From contig DASQOR010000010.1 in the NCBI GenBank assembly GCA_035644395.1, positions 20,199 through 84,198 of the forward strand: a stretch of DNA of 64,000 nt, read 5' to 3'. Below, piece by piece: positions 1 through 9,471 of this stretch. Within the stretch, counting starts at the first letter, position 1, and each line of letters starts with the position of its first letter. A model generated the notes under the pieces. The model did not search any database and was not told the DNA's origin. It saw only the letters and a list, made by a program, of their open reading frames with translations. The position numbers and the translations under genes were made by a program. This DNA comes from JBGPLJ01 sp035644395 (GTDB taxonomy: Bacteria > Pseudomonadota > Gammaproteobacteria > Steroidobacterales > Steroidobacteraceae).

Positions 1-1388
1 TGCGCCGCGATTGCCTGGTAGCCAATGGGGCCGGCGTCGACGAGCAGGCGGATTTCATCTTGCGTCTCGAAGTCGCAACCGAGGATGTAGTACCCGCCAT
101 CCGGAAAAGCGCGCCGTACCGGGAGCGCGTCGCCTGCGCGCAAACGGGCAAAGTCGATGTCGGCGTTTGCGCCATGGAGCCAGCGCGTCTTGTCGTCGAC
201 GCGGCCGGCCTTGGTCTTGAATTCGCCGCGTCGGAAGTGCAGCGCGCCGCTGGCCAGAAGCGAGCGGTACCGGCAAGACTTCTCGTCCTGTGAGAGTCCG
301 ATGACGACGCCGTCATCCGAATCGCCAATCATCGGAACCTGGCCGTTCACGTCCATGATCGAGGCGAGATACTCGAGCATCGCCTCGAGGCGCGACTCGA
401 ACCGGGGCTCGAAGGCGCGTCCATTGGCCTTGCCGGCAAGCAGTGCCTGGTAGAGGAAATCGAATTCGAACTGCTGATAGGAGACCGCCTGTTCGCGATT
501 GACGCCGTCGCGGGCATTCTGCAGCAGGGCTTCCCGCTGCACGGCCTTCTCGGCCCACGCGAGCCACTCTTTCGACTCCCTCCAGCAGGGCCAGGTCAGC
601 GCCGCGAGGTAGAAGCCCGCCAATTCGCCGACGAGATGATTATTGGCGGAGGAATGGCGCGACAGGTGGCGCCGGATGAAACGCAAGTGCTGGTGGATGG
701 ACGTGAGCCAGCGCGCTCGCCAGCGCTGTCCCTGCTCGTCCGCGAACAGAGTCGACCGCGCTCCACCCAGCAGCTGCCACGCAGCCGACCAGTTGATCAG
801 CCGCACCGCCGCTTCGAGGGCGCTCGACCAGTTGACCCCCATCCGGTAGGGGCAGGAATCGAACCAGCTCGAGAGATGTTCGCGCAGGACTCGGGCGTAG
901 CGCGCGTCGCCACTCATTGCATACGCCTGCGCCAGGGTCACGACGTGCAGGTGCCGGTTCAACTCCCAGAGATACTTGACGTCGCCGACGCGCTCCGCAT
1001 CGCGATAGTCGATCAACAGGCCGAAGCCCATGGGTGCGCTTGTGCCCGTCTTGGGATCGCGGTTCCAGTCGGGAGGCGATCCGAGTTCGATGTCCCGCAG
1101 CGCGAACAGGTCGAAGCGCCCGGCGGCGATTCGATCGGCCGCCGCCCGATAGCGCGACGGTTCGATCGCGGCCGAGACGCGGATCCACGGCGCGACGTCC
1201 GTCGACAAGTCCGGCGTCCCGCCATGATCGGATCCGAGTGCGCCGCGCAATTCCATACGCAGCAACAGCGCTCGCCCGATGCGATGCGCGATCTCCGCCG
1301 CCGACATGCATCGCAGGCGGTTCAGGCGCCAGCGCATCCGGTCGATGGCACGGCTCCGGCTTGCGGCCGGCGACGGCATACGATCCAT
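1..1388 (-). CDS. Heparinase II/III-like protein (C-terminus beyond window)
   Basis: The frame opens with ATG at 1388 and runs off the low edge of the window, so only the N-terminal ~462 residues are present. The start of the protein (RRLRCMSAAEIAHR-type, then a WNRDPKTG segment near residue 100) and the long alpha-helical toroid part, rich in Trp and His with an 'NNHLVGELAG' stretch, match the heparinase II/III / alginate-lyase-like family common in exosortase-type EPS loci. Such proteins act on uronic-acid-containing polymers in the periplasm or at export. The gene starts 13 bases after the amidotransferase stop codon and is the last gene seen of the minus-strand EPS block. No signal peptide is obvious. 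The exact substrate is unknown; family assignment is fairly sure. Confidence 0.78.
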   Translation of the reverse strand, partial: MDRMPSPAASRSRAIDRMRWRLNRLRCMSAAEIAHRIGRALLLRMELRGALGSDHGGTPDLSTDVAPWIRVSAAIEPSRYRAAADRIAAGRFDLFALRDIELGSPPDWNRDPKTGTSAPMGFGLLIDYRDAERVGDVKYLWELNRHLHVVTLAQAYAMSGDARYARVLREHLSSWFDSCPYRMGVNWSSALEAAVRLINWSAAWQLLGGARSTLFADEQGQRWRARWLTSIHQHLRFIRRHLSRHSSANNHLVGELAGFYLAALTWPCWRESKEWLAWAEKAVQREALLQNARDGVNREQAVSYQQFEFDFLYQALLAGKANGRAFEPRFESRLEAMLEYLASIMDVNGQVPMIGDSDDGVVIGLSQDEKSCRYRSLLASGALHFRRGEFKTKAGRVDDKTRWLHGANADIDFARLRAGDALPVRRAFPDGGYYILGCDFETQDEIRLLVDAGPIGYQAIAA

Positions 1389-1401
1389 GCAGGCGCCACG
1401 C

Positions 1402-3270
1402 TCAGTCAAATTGGCGGTGCCAGAGTTCGAGATTGAGGAGCGTCCACAGCAGTTTCTCGTGGTTCTGCCGGGCGTCGAGGTGCTCGGCGAGCATGGCGTC
1501 GAGCACTCGCGTGTCGTAATAGCCGCGTGTGCGCGACGACGGGCCTTGCAGGTGCTCGACGAGGTAGTCGCGCATCGGTCCGCGAAACCACAGATTGATG
1601 GGTACGCGAAAGCCCACCTTGCGACGCGTGAGGCACTTCCGCGGCAGCAAGCGCTTGCAGGCCTGCCGCAGGATCCATTTTCCCTGCAGCCCGCGGACAC
1701 GATAGCGGTCCGGGAGCGTCGAGACGAATTCGGCGAGCGGATGGTCGAGAAAGGGCACTCGCGTCTCGATCGAGGCCGCCATGCTCATGCGGTCCGCGCG
1801 CTCGAGCAGGTTGTCGGGCAGCCAGCTGGTCTGGTCGAAATACAGGATGCGGCGCAGCTCGCTCACGTTCGGGTCGGCATCGAACTGCGGTCCGTCCCCG
1901 GCACGCGAACCATTGAACGGCAGGATGGACAGGCGATTGCGCTCGCGCGTGTCGAGCGCGCCGAACCAGCGCACGTAGCGCTCGCGCCGGTCTTCCAGAT
2001 TGAGATTCGTGATGACGGTCTTGAGGCGTCGGGCGCCATAGGGCAGCGCACGGGCCAGCGGCTCGATGAGGTCGTTGCGCACGAGTCGTGGCAATTGCTG
2101 GTAGCGCGCCGCGAGGCGCTCGGCGACGTGCTTCGGGTATCCGCCGAGGAGCTCATCGCTCCCCTCGCCCGTGAGCACCATCTTGACGCTGCGCGAAGCC
2201 TCGCGTGCCAGCATGTAGATCGGGACGTCGGACGGCTCGGAGACGGGCGCGTCACGGTACGCGACCAGGTACGGCAGCCGATCGACGATGTCGCCCGGCG
2301 AAATCACGAGCTCGTGGTGCTCGGCTGCGAAGTGATGCGCGACCTCGGACGCAAACCTGAGTTCGCTGTAACGGCCTTCGCGGAAGCCTACGGAGAACGT
2401 CTTGACGGTGGCGCTGTGCCGGCTCATGAGCGCAACGACCGTGGATGAGTCGATGCCGCCGGAAAGAAATGCGCCGAAGGGCACGTCGCTCACCATCTGC
2501 ACGCTCACCGCCTCCTCCAGCCGGCGGAGGAAGCCCTCGACCGGATCCCCGACGGGTGCTCCTGCGCCACCGGGCCGGCGATCGGGGGGCGACCAGTAGC
2601 GCTGCTCGACGAGGCGACCGCGCTCCCAGATCACGAATGTGCCGGGCATGAGCTTGCGGATGCCGGCAATCAGCGTTGCCGGGCCCGGGACATAGCGATA
2701 GGCGAGATAGTCCCAGACCGCTTGCATATCGACGGCCGCGCGCACGCCCGGAATGCGTAGCAGCGCCTTGATCTCCGAGGCGAAATACAGCCCGCTGTCG
2801 TTCTGATGCAGGAACAGCGGCTTCTCGCCGAACCGGTCGCGCGCGAGGAACAAGCGCTCCCGCCGTGCATCCCATATCGCGAACGCGAACATGCCGCGCA
2901 AGCGGTGCACGACTCCGCTGCCCCATTGCTGATAGGCGCGCAGCAGGACCTCGGTGTCGGAGTCGCGGTTGAATTCGAAGCCACTGCGGCGCAATTCGGC
3001 GCGCAACTCGCGGAAGTTGTAGATTTCTCCGTTGAACGTCAGCGCCAGGCCGGCCGCGGCATCGCACATCGGCTGACGCGCCCCCGCCGGGTCGATGATC
3101 GCAAGCCGCCGGTGTCCGAGCGCCACACGATGCGCAGAACGCACGCAGGAGAAGTGGCTGGCGCCCTGGTCGTCGGGGCCGCGATGGGCCATCGAGAGCA
3201 GCATCGCCTCGAGCGCTGGCGCGGCGCTCGGCGCGCCCGGTTCGGCCACCCATCCGGCTATTGCGCACAT
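1402..3270 (-). CDS. Asparagine synthase-like amidotransferase (exosortase-type EPS locus)
   Basis: This is a 622-residue protein. The start chosen gives M-C-A-I-A-G-W, which places the glutaminase nucleophile Cys at position 2 as in class II glutamine amidotransferases; a longer upstream frame exists but would bury that Cys. The N-terminal Ntn-hydrolase domain (about 1-210, with HRR/NGEIYNFRELR motifs) is followed by an asparagine-synthase ATP-pyrophosphatase domain with the SGGIDSS PP-loop near residue 270 and a GEGSDELLGGYP motif. Members in PEP-CTERM/exosortase loci (amidotransferase 1 type) are thought to amidate a sugar or uronic acid of the polymer rather than make asparagine. Its start lies one base from the end of the upstream glycosyltransferase gene. 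The sugar acceptor is inferred, not seen. Confidence 0.9.
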   Translation of the reverse strand: MCAIAGWVAEPGAPSAAPALEAMLLSMAHRGPDDQGASHFSCVRSAHRVALGHRRLAIIDPAGARQPMCDAAAGLALTFNGEIYNFRELRAELRRSGFEFNRDSDTEVLLRAYQQWGSGVVHRLRGMFAFAIWDARRERLFLARDRFGEKPLFLHQNDSGLYFASEIKALLRIPGVRAAVDMQAVWDYLAYRYVPGPATLIAGIRKLMPGTFVIWERGRLVEQRYWSPPDRRPGGAGAPVGDPVEGFLRRLEEAVSVQMVSDVPFGAFLSGGIDSSTVVALMSRHSATVKTFSVGFREGRYSELRFASEVAHHFAAEHHELVISPGDIVDRLPYLVAYRDAPVSEPSDVPIYMLAREASRSVKMVLTGEGSDELLGGYPKHVAERLAARYQQLPRLVRNDLIEPLARALPYGARRLKTVITNLNLEDRRERYVRWFGALDTRERNRLSILPFNGSRAGDGPQFDADPNVSELRRILYFDQTSWLPDNLLERADRMSMAASIETRVPFLDHPLAEFVSTLPDRYRVRGLQGKWILRQACKRLLPRKCLTRRKVGFRVPINLWFRGPMRDYLVEHLQGPSSRTRGYYDTRVLDAMLAEHLDARQNHEKLLWTLLNLELWHRQFD

Positions 3271-3271
3271 G

Positions 3272-4390
3272 TCAATGTGCCGCGACGGCGCGGCCTGCGT
3301 AAAGCTGCGAGAACTCCCGGGCCGGCCGCTCCAGTGAATACGCCGCCGCGATGCGCGCACGCGCGGCGGCGCCCATGCGCGCGCGCGACTCCCGATCCGC
3401 CGCAAGCTGCGCGATCGCTTGCCCGATGGCCTGCGAATCATGCGTCGGCACGAGGAGGCCGTGCACGCCAGGTACGACAACGTCCGGGATGCCGCCAACC
3501 GGAGTGGCAACGATCGCGGCGCCCGCCGCCATGCCTTCGAGCAGCGCATACGGCAATCCCTCGCTGTAGCTCGCGAGCACGAACAGGTCCGCGCTCGCCA
3601 GCAGGTTCAGTTTCTGCTCGCCGAATGCCGGCTCGAGGAACTGAACGTCCGCGTGCAATCCAAGGTTCGCCGCCGCATGCTTCAATCGATTCCCATCCGG
3701 GCCGAGGCCTGCGATCGTGAGTCGCGCGTTGGTGCCGTTCGAGCGCGCCCAGGCGAATCCCCGCAGCAGTTCGTAGAGCCCCTTCTCGCGCACGAGCCGC
3801 CCGAGGTAGACGACATGCACTGGTGCGTCCGGCCGCCGGCGCGGACGTGTCAGCGAACGATACGCGGTAAAGTCGATGGCGCTCGGAATGAGCTCGACGT
3901 GGCGGCCGGGCACGAAGTGACGATAGGCGTCGAGTTCGACCTGGGCGAGGACGACAACGACGTCTGCCACAGACAGCGTCCAGCGCAACACGGCGGTCAT
4001 GAGAGGATTGCCTGCGCAGAATTCGAGCGGCAGGGCGCCGCCGTGCACCTGGTAGATGACGCGCACGCCGCAGAGCTTCGAGACGATGAGGTACGCGAGG
4101 TCGCGCCAGAAGGCACGGCGGTTGAGAGCGGTATTGATATGCACGATCGCGACGCTGCGTGCGATGATCCGGCCGGCGAGCTCGAACGGGCTTGCCACGA
4201 GTCGCAGCCAGCGAGCCAGCAGGCCCTCCTTGCGCCCCTCCGCTCCGACCTGGAAATGCAGGAGCGAAAACTCCCGCGTGAGCGACGAGGACAGCAGATT
4301 GTTGACGTGCGCGCTGATGCCGCTCGCCGCCCCGCGGTGCGGCCCGAGCGCGAGCACGACTGGTCGCTTGAGCGTCGCTTCGCAGATCAT
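3272..4390 (-). CDS. Family 4 glycosyltransferase
   Basis: A 372-residue GT-B fold enzyme. The N-terminal acceptor domain begins with 'LALGPHRGAASGISAHVNNL', the Gly-rich loop seen in GT4 enzymes. The C-terminal donor domain carries 'YLGRLVREKGLYELL' and the E-x7-E type motif in 'SYSEGLPYALLEGMA', followed by 'TPVGGIPDVV'. It transfers a nucleotide-activated sugar during assembly of the lipid-linked EPS repeat on the inner face of the membrane. The gene overlaps its upstream neighbour by 4 bases (ATGA), implying translational coupling. Donor and acceptor sugars cannot be read from sequence. Confidence 0.9.
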   Translation of the reverse strand: MICEATLKRPVVLALGPHRGAASGISAHVNNLLSSSLTREFSLLHFQVGAEGRKEGLLARWLRLVASPFELAGRIIARSVAIVHINTALNRRAFWRDLAYLIVSKLCGVRVIYQVHGGALPLEFCAGNPLMTAVLRWTLSVADVVVVLAQVELDAYRHFVPGRHVELIPSAIDFTAYRSLTRPRRRPDAPVHVVYLGRLVREKGLYELLRGFAWARSNGTNARLTIAGLGPDGNRLKHAAANLGLHADVQFLEPAFGEQKLNLLASADLFVLASYSEGLPYALLEGMAAGAAIVATPVGGIPDVVVPGVHGLLVPTHDSQAIGQAIAQLAADRESRARMGAAARARIAAAYSLERPAREFSQLYAGRAVAAH

Positions 4391-5541
4391 GCGTGTTCAC
4401 CGAGCGCGCCGCGTGAACGCGGGGCGTATGCCAGCGTCAGGAACAACCGTTCGTAGCGCTCGACCATCTCGCTCTCCGAGAACCCTTTGGCCACGACCTT
4501 GCGCGCGTTGCGGCTCATGCGAGCCGCGAGCTCGCGATCGGCGAGCCGCTCGAGCCGATCGACCAGCGCCGCGGTGTCGCCGGGCGGGAAGAGAAATCCG
4601 TTGACGCCCGGCAGGATGATTTCCGCCGCTCCGCCGACGTCGGAGTGCACGACCGGTCGGGCCAGCGCCATGGACTCGAGCGCGGCCAGCGGCATCGCCT
4701 CCGTCAAGCTGCAGAGCGCCGTTACGTCGCAGGCCGTGACGAGCGGGCGAATGTCGTCCTGAAATCCGGCGAGCACGACGTGCGCGGAAACGCCAAGTTC
4801 ACGCGCACGCGCCTCGATCGCCGGTCGCATTTCACCCTCACCGATCAGCAGCGCACGCGCCGCGATGCCGCGCTCGCGCAGCTGTCGCACCGCCTCGATG
4901 AGTTGCACGTGGTTCTTTTCACGCCGCAGTCCCGCGACGACACCGATCACGTAGTCGCTCCTTTCAAGGCCAAACCTTGCCCGGATCGACGCGCGCCGCT
5001 GCGCGCATGCGCCGGGGCGGAACTCGTGTGTGTCGATGCCGTTGTAGATGACGTTGTTGCGCCGGGAGCGCACGGCACGCGGCAGCCAGTAGCGCATCTG
5101 CTCCCGGCAGACGAACACCGTGCAGGCCGCGAACCAGAAGCAGGGTCGCTCAAGGAGCAGCTTCAAGCGCTCCCTCGGCTCCCGCGGACGGCTCGAGTGA
5201 AGGACGGCGACCAGCGGCGTGCGCACACGCGTCAGGGCGCGCGCGAGGGAAGCGTAGAGCAGCGCGTACGGATTCGCGGCAACGATGAGCACCGGGCACA
5301 GTGAGGCGATCAGCTCGGCGAGCCGGCGGATGGCACCGAAGTCGAGATAGCGCGTGGCGCCGAGATCGCAGATCGTCGCGCCGCGCCGCAGACGCAGCCG
5401 CCCGATGAGTGTCGACTCGCGCTTGACGCGCACGGCATGACAGTCGTGGCCGAGTTCGACGAGGCGATTCATCAGCGTCACCGCGTGATTCTCGGCGCCG
5501 CCGCAGGCGAGTGAGTTCGTGACAAATACGATGCGCAGCAT
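4387..5541 (-). CDS. Family 4 glycosyltransferase
   Basis: A 384-residue protein when started at the ATG giving 'MLRIVFVTNSLACGGAENHA', the usual beginning of GT4 enzymes; a longer frame upstream would overlap the flippase gene and lacks homology. Donor-domain motifs include 'GVVAGLRREKNHVQLIEAV', 'AGFQDDIRPLV' and the acidic motif 'SLTEAMPLAALESMALARP' followed by 'SDVGGAAEII'. Likely role: a second sugar transfer in the EPS repeat unit. Only 10 bases separate it from the flippase gene and its 3' end overlaps the next glycosyltransferase by 4 bases. Confidence 0.9.
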   Translation of the reverse strand: MLRIVFVTNSLACGGAENHAVTLMNRLVELGHDCHAVRVKRESTLIGRLRLRRGATICDLGATRYLDFGAIRRLAELIASLCPVLIVAANPYALLYASLARALTRVRTPLVAVLHSSRPREPRERLKLLLERPCFWFAACTVFVCREQMRYWLPRAVRSRRNNVIYNGIDTHEFRPGACAQRRASIRARFGLERSDYVIGVVAGLRREKNHVQLIEAVRQLRERGIAARALLIGEGEMRPAIEARARELGVSAHVVLAGFQDDIRPLVTACDVTALCSLTEAMPLAALESMALARPVVHSDVGGAAEIILPGVNGFLFPPGDTAALVDRLERLADRELAARMSRNARKVVAKGFSESEMVERYERLFLTLAYAPRSRGALGEHA

Positions 5542-5551
5542 GACCGGGCGA

Positions 5552-7090
5552 TCACGGGACCGATTGGGGATGATTGACCGGCTTCGGCGCACGGGCGCCG
5601 CCGAACTGGAGCCGGTAGAGCGCTCCATAGGCGACCGCAAGCGTCGCGCCGCCGACCGTCGCGCGAATGATGGGCGGACTTGCGACGAACCAGGCACCGC
5701 TCACCCGCCAGGCGAGCGCCGCAGCGATGGCCGCGAGCAGCAGAAGCAACGCCAGGGATCGCCAGTCCTGCAGTCGCCGCAAGGGTATGCCCGTGCAGCG
5801 TGCAATCCGCCACAGGGTCGCGAGCCGATCCACGTACATCGCGATACTGCTGCCGGCTGCCGCACCGGCAATCCCGAAGCGCGCTGCCGAGTACCAGCTG
5901 ATTGCGACCGACAGCGGGAGCGCGACGACGCTGAGTCGCAGCACGAAGGGACCCTGCCGCAGCAGCAATGTGAGGGTTGCAAGCTCGATGACGACCGCCA
6001 GGAGTCCCACGATGTAGACGCGCATGACCGGTGCCGCCTGGACGTACGACGCCGTGTAGATCACCGTCACGATCTCCTCGGCGTACACGAACGCGAAGGC
6101 GAGCAGCGGATACACCAGAGCCGCAACCATGACGTTCGCGCGACCGTTGAGTTCGACCATGCGGTCCAGATCGCCAGCCGCATGCATGCGGCTCATGCTC
6201 GGCAGGAAGGCCGCGTTGAACGACTGGCGAAAGAGATTGAGCAGCGGCGCGAGCACGGCGCCGACCGAAAATGAGGCGAACGCGCTCAAGGGAAGGAGAG
6301 CCGCTGCCACCCATTGGTCCGCTTGCAGACGCAGGCCATAGAGCGCGCCCGCCGCTCCGATCGGCGCGGCGTGCTGAACCTGGTTGACGAAGGCTGGCCA
6401 GCGCAGGATCGGCCGCCGCAGTCCGTGGTGGCGCGCCACATAGCCGAGGAGCAACGCGACCTTCACCGCCACGAAGACGACCATGGCCGCGAGGACCGGG
6501 CCGAGCTCGCGAGTCGACAAGGCGGCTGCCGTCATGACGACTGTGCGCAAGGCCGCGAGGCCCAGCGTCAGTCGGACCTGCGCCGAGATCCGCTCCTCCA
6601 CCGTCGGCAGCAGATCGAGAAGCGACGCGACCACGGAGAGCAGAACGAACGCCGGGACGAGCACCGGGAAACGGGCGAGTTCGTGCAGGCTGTCCGGCAA
6701 CCAGGGATTCCATGAGCTCACCGCCCAGCCGGCCACCAGTCCCGCGAGCAGGAGAAACAACAGCGTCTGGTTGATGTAGAGACGCCGTGTATCGCGATCG
6801 GACCGCAGCAGAAAGTAGTACAGGCTCGCAGGCATCGACAGGGTCGCGATCGCAAGCACGGTGCCCGCCGCGAGCCACAGCAGCCGGTACTGCGCGAACG
6901 CCGCCGTGTCCAGGCAGCGCACCAGCGCGATCGGAAGAACGAATTGTGCCAGGTAGTCGAATGCGTTCGCCGCTCCCAGCGTGAGTGCGCGCGCCCACAG
7001 GCGCTTCGCCGGCCGCGCCGTCGCGAACGTACCTGCGCAAGCAGCGGGAGCGGATTCCTCGCGACCGGGCGGCGCGCCTTCGATCGTCAC
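5552..7090 (-). CDS. Oligosaccharide flippase (MATE/Wzx-like membrane protein)
   Basis: A 512-residue protein with 12-14 predicted membrane segments (for example 'AFDYLAQFVLPIALVRCL' near residue 40, 'LYYFLLRSDRDTRRLYINQT' later), typical of Wzx/polysaccharide transporters that flip the undecaprenyl-linked repeat unit across the inner membrane. I chose a GTG start at 7090 because it makes the GTGA overlap with the stop codon of the upstream polymerase gene and has GGGAGG right beside it; a longer open frame upstream would run far into that gene. It is paired with a polymerase/ligase as in Wzx/Wzy systems. Confidence 0.85.
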   Translation of the reverse strand: MTIEGAPPGREESAPAACAGTFATARPAKRLWARALTLGAANAFDYLAQFVLPIALVRCLDTAAFAQYRLLWLAAGTVLAIATLSMPASLYYFLLRSDRDTRRLYINQTLLFLLLAGLVAGWAVSSWNPWLPDSLHELARFPVLVPAFVLLSVVASLLDLLPTVEERISAQVRLTLGLAALRTVVMTAAALSTRELGPVLAAMVVFVAVKVALLLGYVARHHGLRRPILRWPAFVNQVQHAAPIGAAGALYGLRLQADQWVAAALLPLSAFASFSVGAVLAPLLNLFRQSFNAAFLPSMSRMHAAGDLDRMVELNGRANVMVAALVYPLLAFAFVYAEEIVTVIYTASYVQAAPVMRVYIVGLLAVVIELATLTLLLRQGPFVLRLSVVALPLSVAISWYSAARFGIAGAAAGSSIAMYVDRLATLWRIARCTGIPLRRLQDWRSLALLLLLAAIAAALAWRVSGAWFVASPPIIRATVGGATLAVAYGALYRLQFGGARAPKPVNHPQSVP

Positions 7091-8547
7091 CTCCCGGCCC
7101 GCCTGTGCTGCACGCCGTACATGATTCCAATCGCCGTCCACAGGAAGGCGTGCTCCGGCTTCGGCATGAGGCTGCTGTCGGTGATGCAGGTCACAAGCAG
7201 CGCCAGCAATCCGGCCGCGGCGCCTCGCGCAAATCCCTGCAGCGCCCGATCGAGCGCCGCATCCTCTGCCATGGCGCGCAAGCCGCGCCACACGTGCAGG
7301 AAATACGCGCACAGCAGGGCGAGACCGACCACTCCCATGTCGAGCAGCGCTTCGAGGTAGGCGTTGTGCGGGTGCGTGGCGCCGATGATCGTCACGCCGG
7401 CGCCTCGGCGCATCGCATCAGACCAGAGCATGGAGCCGAGCCCGCTGCCGAATACGGGGCTGCGCAGGAATTCCGGAATGAGCGGCAGCCACAGACCCTG
7501 GATTCGTCCGGCGCTGATGGCGTCAAGGCCACCGCCGAAGCCGGCGCTGGCGCGCTCGTACACGGCCTCGGGCAGGAAGAAGAGCGCCCCGACCGCGAGC
7601 GCCGCCACGAAGACAAGCGTACGGAAACTGCGGTTCCACCACAGATACAGGAGGTTGATCACGACGAAGCCGACGAACGCGCCGCGTGAGAACGTCAGCA
7701 GCAGCGCGAGAGCGGTAACCCCCATCGAAGCCAGGAGCGCTGCCCGAAGCGCCGGCCCACGAATCCCGGCCCAGGTGAACAGCAGCAGGGCGTACGCGAC
7801 CCCGTACAGGCGGCCCAGCTCGTTGGCATGCAGGCCAAGCGCGGAAAAGAAGTCGCGCGAGTCACTGCTTGCAAGCGTGCCGAGCGCGACGCTGCCAAGC
7901 CCGTAGTACACGATCGCCATGAGGCTCATGGCCCAGATCGAGACCAGCGTGGGAATGAGGAACCGTTCGGGCTTCGTGGACTGGCGCACCGCCGCCGCGA
8001 GCAGCAGGGCAAACAGCACCATCAGCAGCGGCTTGATCACGAGGTCGCGGATGTAGCCGCTCGCCGTCAGGAAGTCGACCAGCTTGTGTTCGTAGAATCC
8101 GGACGGAATGCTCGTGACGTGGCGGGCGCCGAGCGCACCGGCCACCACGATCGGCACGACGTAGAGCCACAGCAGCGGCCGCGGCAAGAAGCCGCGCAGG
8201 GTCCGCGCGAAGATGCCATGGAGCAGGCAGGAGGCCAGCGTCCCGATGAGCAGCAGGTTGAGCGGATTGAGGCCAGTGATTGCGAGCATCGCGTGCGGAA
8301 ACACGTAGCTGCCCGAGAGCGGCAGCAGGACGATCAGCAGCACTACGCCGACGCGAAAATCGTGCAGGATGAAGGCGCATCCGATGAGGGAAGCGCAGAG
8401 GTACAAGCCGTCGAGGCCCGCGATCGCAATGAGCGATCCGCAGACCACGCCGACAGCGGCCACGCCTGCGAGCACGCGCAGGGAGTGCTGGTGCGCGCCG
8501 CGACCGAACCCGTCCTGACCGGCCAGCCGCTGCACAACCGACGACAT
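7087..8547 (-). CDS. O-antigen ligase / Wzy-like polymerase
   Basis: A 486-residue polytopic membrane protein (about 11-12 hydrophobic segments). A large loop between late helices holds 'SPVFGSGLGSMLW' and 'ATHPHNAYLEALLDMGVVG', the His-containing motif of the O-antigen ligase (Wzy_C / PF04932) family. In this setting it most likely polymerises the EPS repeat units on the periplasmic side. It lies between the EpsG kinase (15 bases upstream) and the flippase (4-base overlap). Distinguishing ligase from polymerase is not possible from sequence alone. Confidence 0.85.
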   Translation of the reverse strand: MSSVVQRLAGQDGFGRGAHQHSLRVLAGVAAVGVVCGSLIAIAGLDGLYLCASLIGCAFILHDFRVGVVLLIVLLPLSGSYVFPHAMLAITGLNPLNLLLIGTLASCLLHGIFARTLRGFLPRPLLWLYVVPIVVAGALGARHVTSIPSGFYEHKLVDFLTASGYIRDLVIKPLLMVLFALLLAAAVRQSTKPERFLIPTLVSIWAMSLMAIVYYGLGSVALGTLASSDSRDFFSALGLHANELGRLYGVAYALLLFTWAGIRGPALRAALLASMGVTALALLLTFSRGAFVGFVVINLLYLWWNRSFRTLVFVAALAVGALFFLPEAVYERASAGFGGGLDAISAGRIQGLWLPLIPEFLRSPVFGSGLGSMLWSDAMRRGAGVTIIGATHPHNAYLEALLDMGVVGLALLCAYFLHVWRGLRAMAEDAALDRALQGFARGAAAGLLALLVTCITDSSLMPKPEHAFLWTAIGIMYGVQHRRAGR

Positions 8548-8562
8548 GGCGGCGATCCCGGG

Positions 8563-9450
8563 TCAAAAGACGTTGAACACGGTGCCTACCGTGCGAGCGC
8601 CGGTCTCTGACATGCTGCGAATGACGCTGGCCGCATCAGCGAGGCGGGTGAAGTCCTTGCGCGCAATCACCAGCGCGCTGCCTGCGCGAAACGCGACGCT
8701 GCGCGCATCTGCGAACTGCATGGCCGGCGGTGTGTCGAGCAGCACCACGTCGAAGTCGGCCTGAATGTGGCGCAGCAATGCGGCGAGCACGCCGCGGGAC
8801 AGCAGCTCCTGGGGATTCGGCGGACGCGCGCCCGCGGTCAGGAGCGACAGCTTGCCGAACTGCGCAACGGGGACGATTGCGGAGTGATCGGCGCGTCCGG
8901 AAAGGATCGACGACAGCCCGATGCGGTCGGACATGCCGAAAATTCGATGCAGCCGCGGGCGACGCAGGTCCGCGTCGATGAGGAGAGTCCGTTCGCCGAG
9001 CTGCGAGAAGGCGACCGCCAGATTGGCGGCGACGTAGCTGCGACCCTCGCCGGCGCCCGGGCTCACGATCGTGAGCAGGCGCCGGCGGGTGCCGTTGTTC
9101 GACCAGCCGATCTGCAACTGTGTACGCAGGGCGCGCAGTTCCTCCGCGCAAGGATGAAACGGCTCGTACGCGACGACGAGCTCGCGGCTGACGTGTTCGC
9201 TGCTCGACAGGTGCGGAAAGTCGTACTGCTTCGCGAGCACACGGTGCAGATCGTCACTCTCGATCAGGTTCAGGCGCAGCGCCGCCTCGCCGAATCTCAA
9301 GCCCTTGGTCCGCTGCAGCCTCAGTATGCGATCGATGTCCGATTCCGTGAGCTTCCCATCCGCCAGCAGCAACGCGCCGATGCGCAGGTCCGGCTGCGGT
9401 TGCTCTTCCGAGGGATGATTGATCAGTCGAATGGAGTCGGGTTCCTGCAT
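8563..9450 (-). CDS. epsG: EpsG-type chain-length tyrosine-kinase-like ATPase with MshEN-like N-domain
   Basis: A 295-residue protein. Residues ~85-295 are a CpsD/CapB-type BY-kinase domain: Walker A-like 'SPGAGEGRSYVA', Walker A' 'TLLIDADLRRPRLH', Walker B 'VVLLDTPPAM'. The invariant Walker A Lys is Arg here (GEGRS), which I believe recurs in the EpsG subfamily. No Tyr cluster is seen at the C-terminus, which ends 'TVGTVFNVF'. Residues 23-46 and 52-75 form two 24-residue R-x-G...Q motifs split by five residues (RTKGL), the layout of the c-di-GMP-binding MshEN domain; the second motif has Asn where the usual mid-motif Gly would be. It lies just after epsF and should partner it to control polymer length; c-di-GMP binding is inferred. 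Confidence 0.88.
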   Translation of the reverse strand: MQEPDSIRLINHPSEEQPQPDLRIGALLLADGKLTESDIDRILRLQRTKGLRFGEAALRLNLIESDDLHRVLAKQYDFPHLSSSEHVSRELVVAYEPFHPCAEELRALRTQLQIGWSNNGTRRRLLTIVSPGAGEGRSYVAANLAVAFSQLGERTLLIDADLRRPRLHRIFGMSDRIGLSSILSGRADHSAIVPVAQFGKLSLLTAGARPPNPQELLSRGVLAALLRHIQADFDVVLLDTPPAMQFADARSVAFRAGSALVIARKDFTRLADAASVIRSMSETGARTVGTVFNVF

Positions 9451-9471
9451 GGCGTGCGCTTGCGTGCGGCG

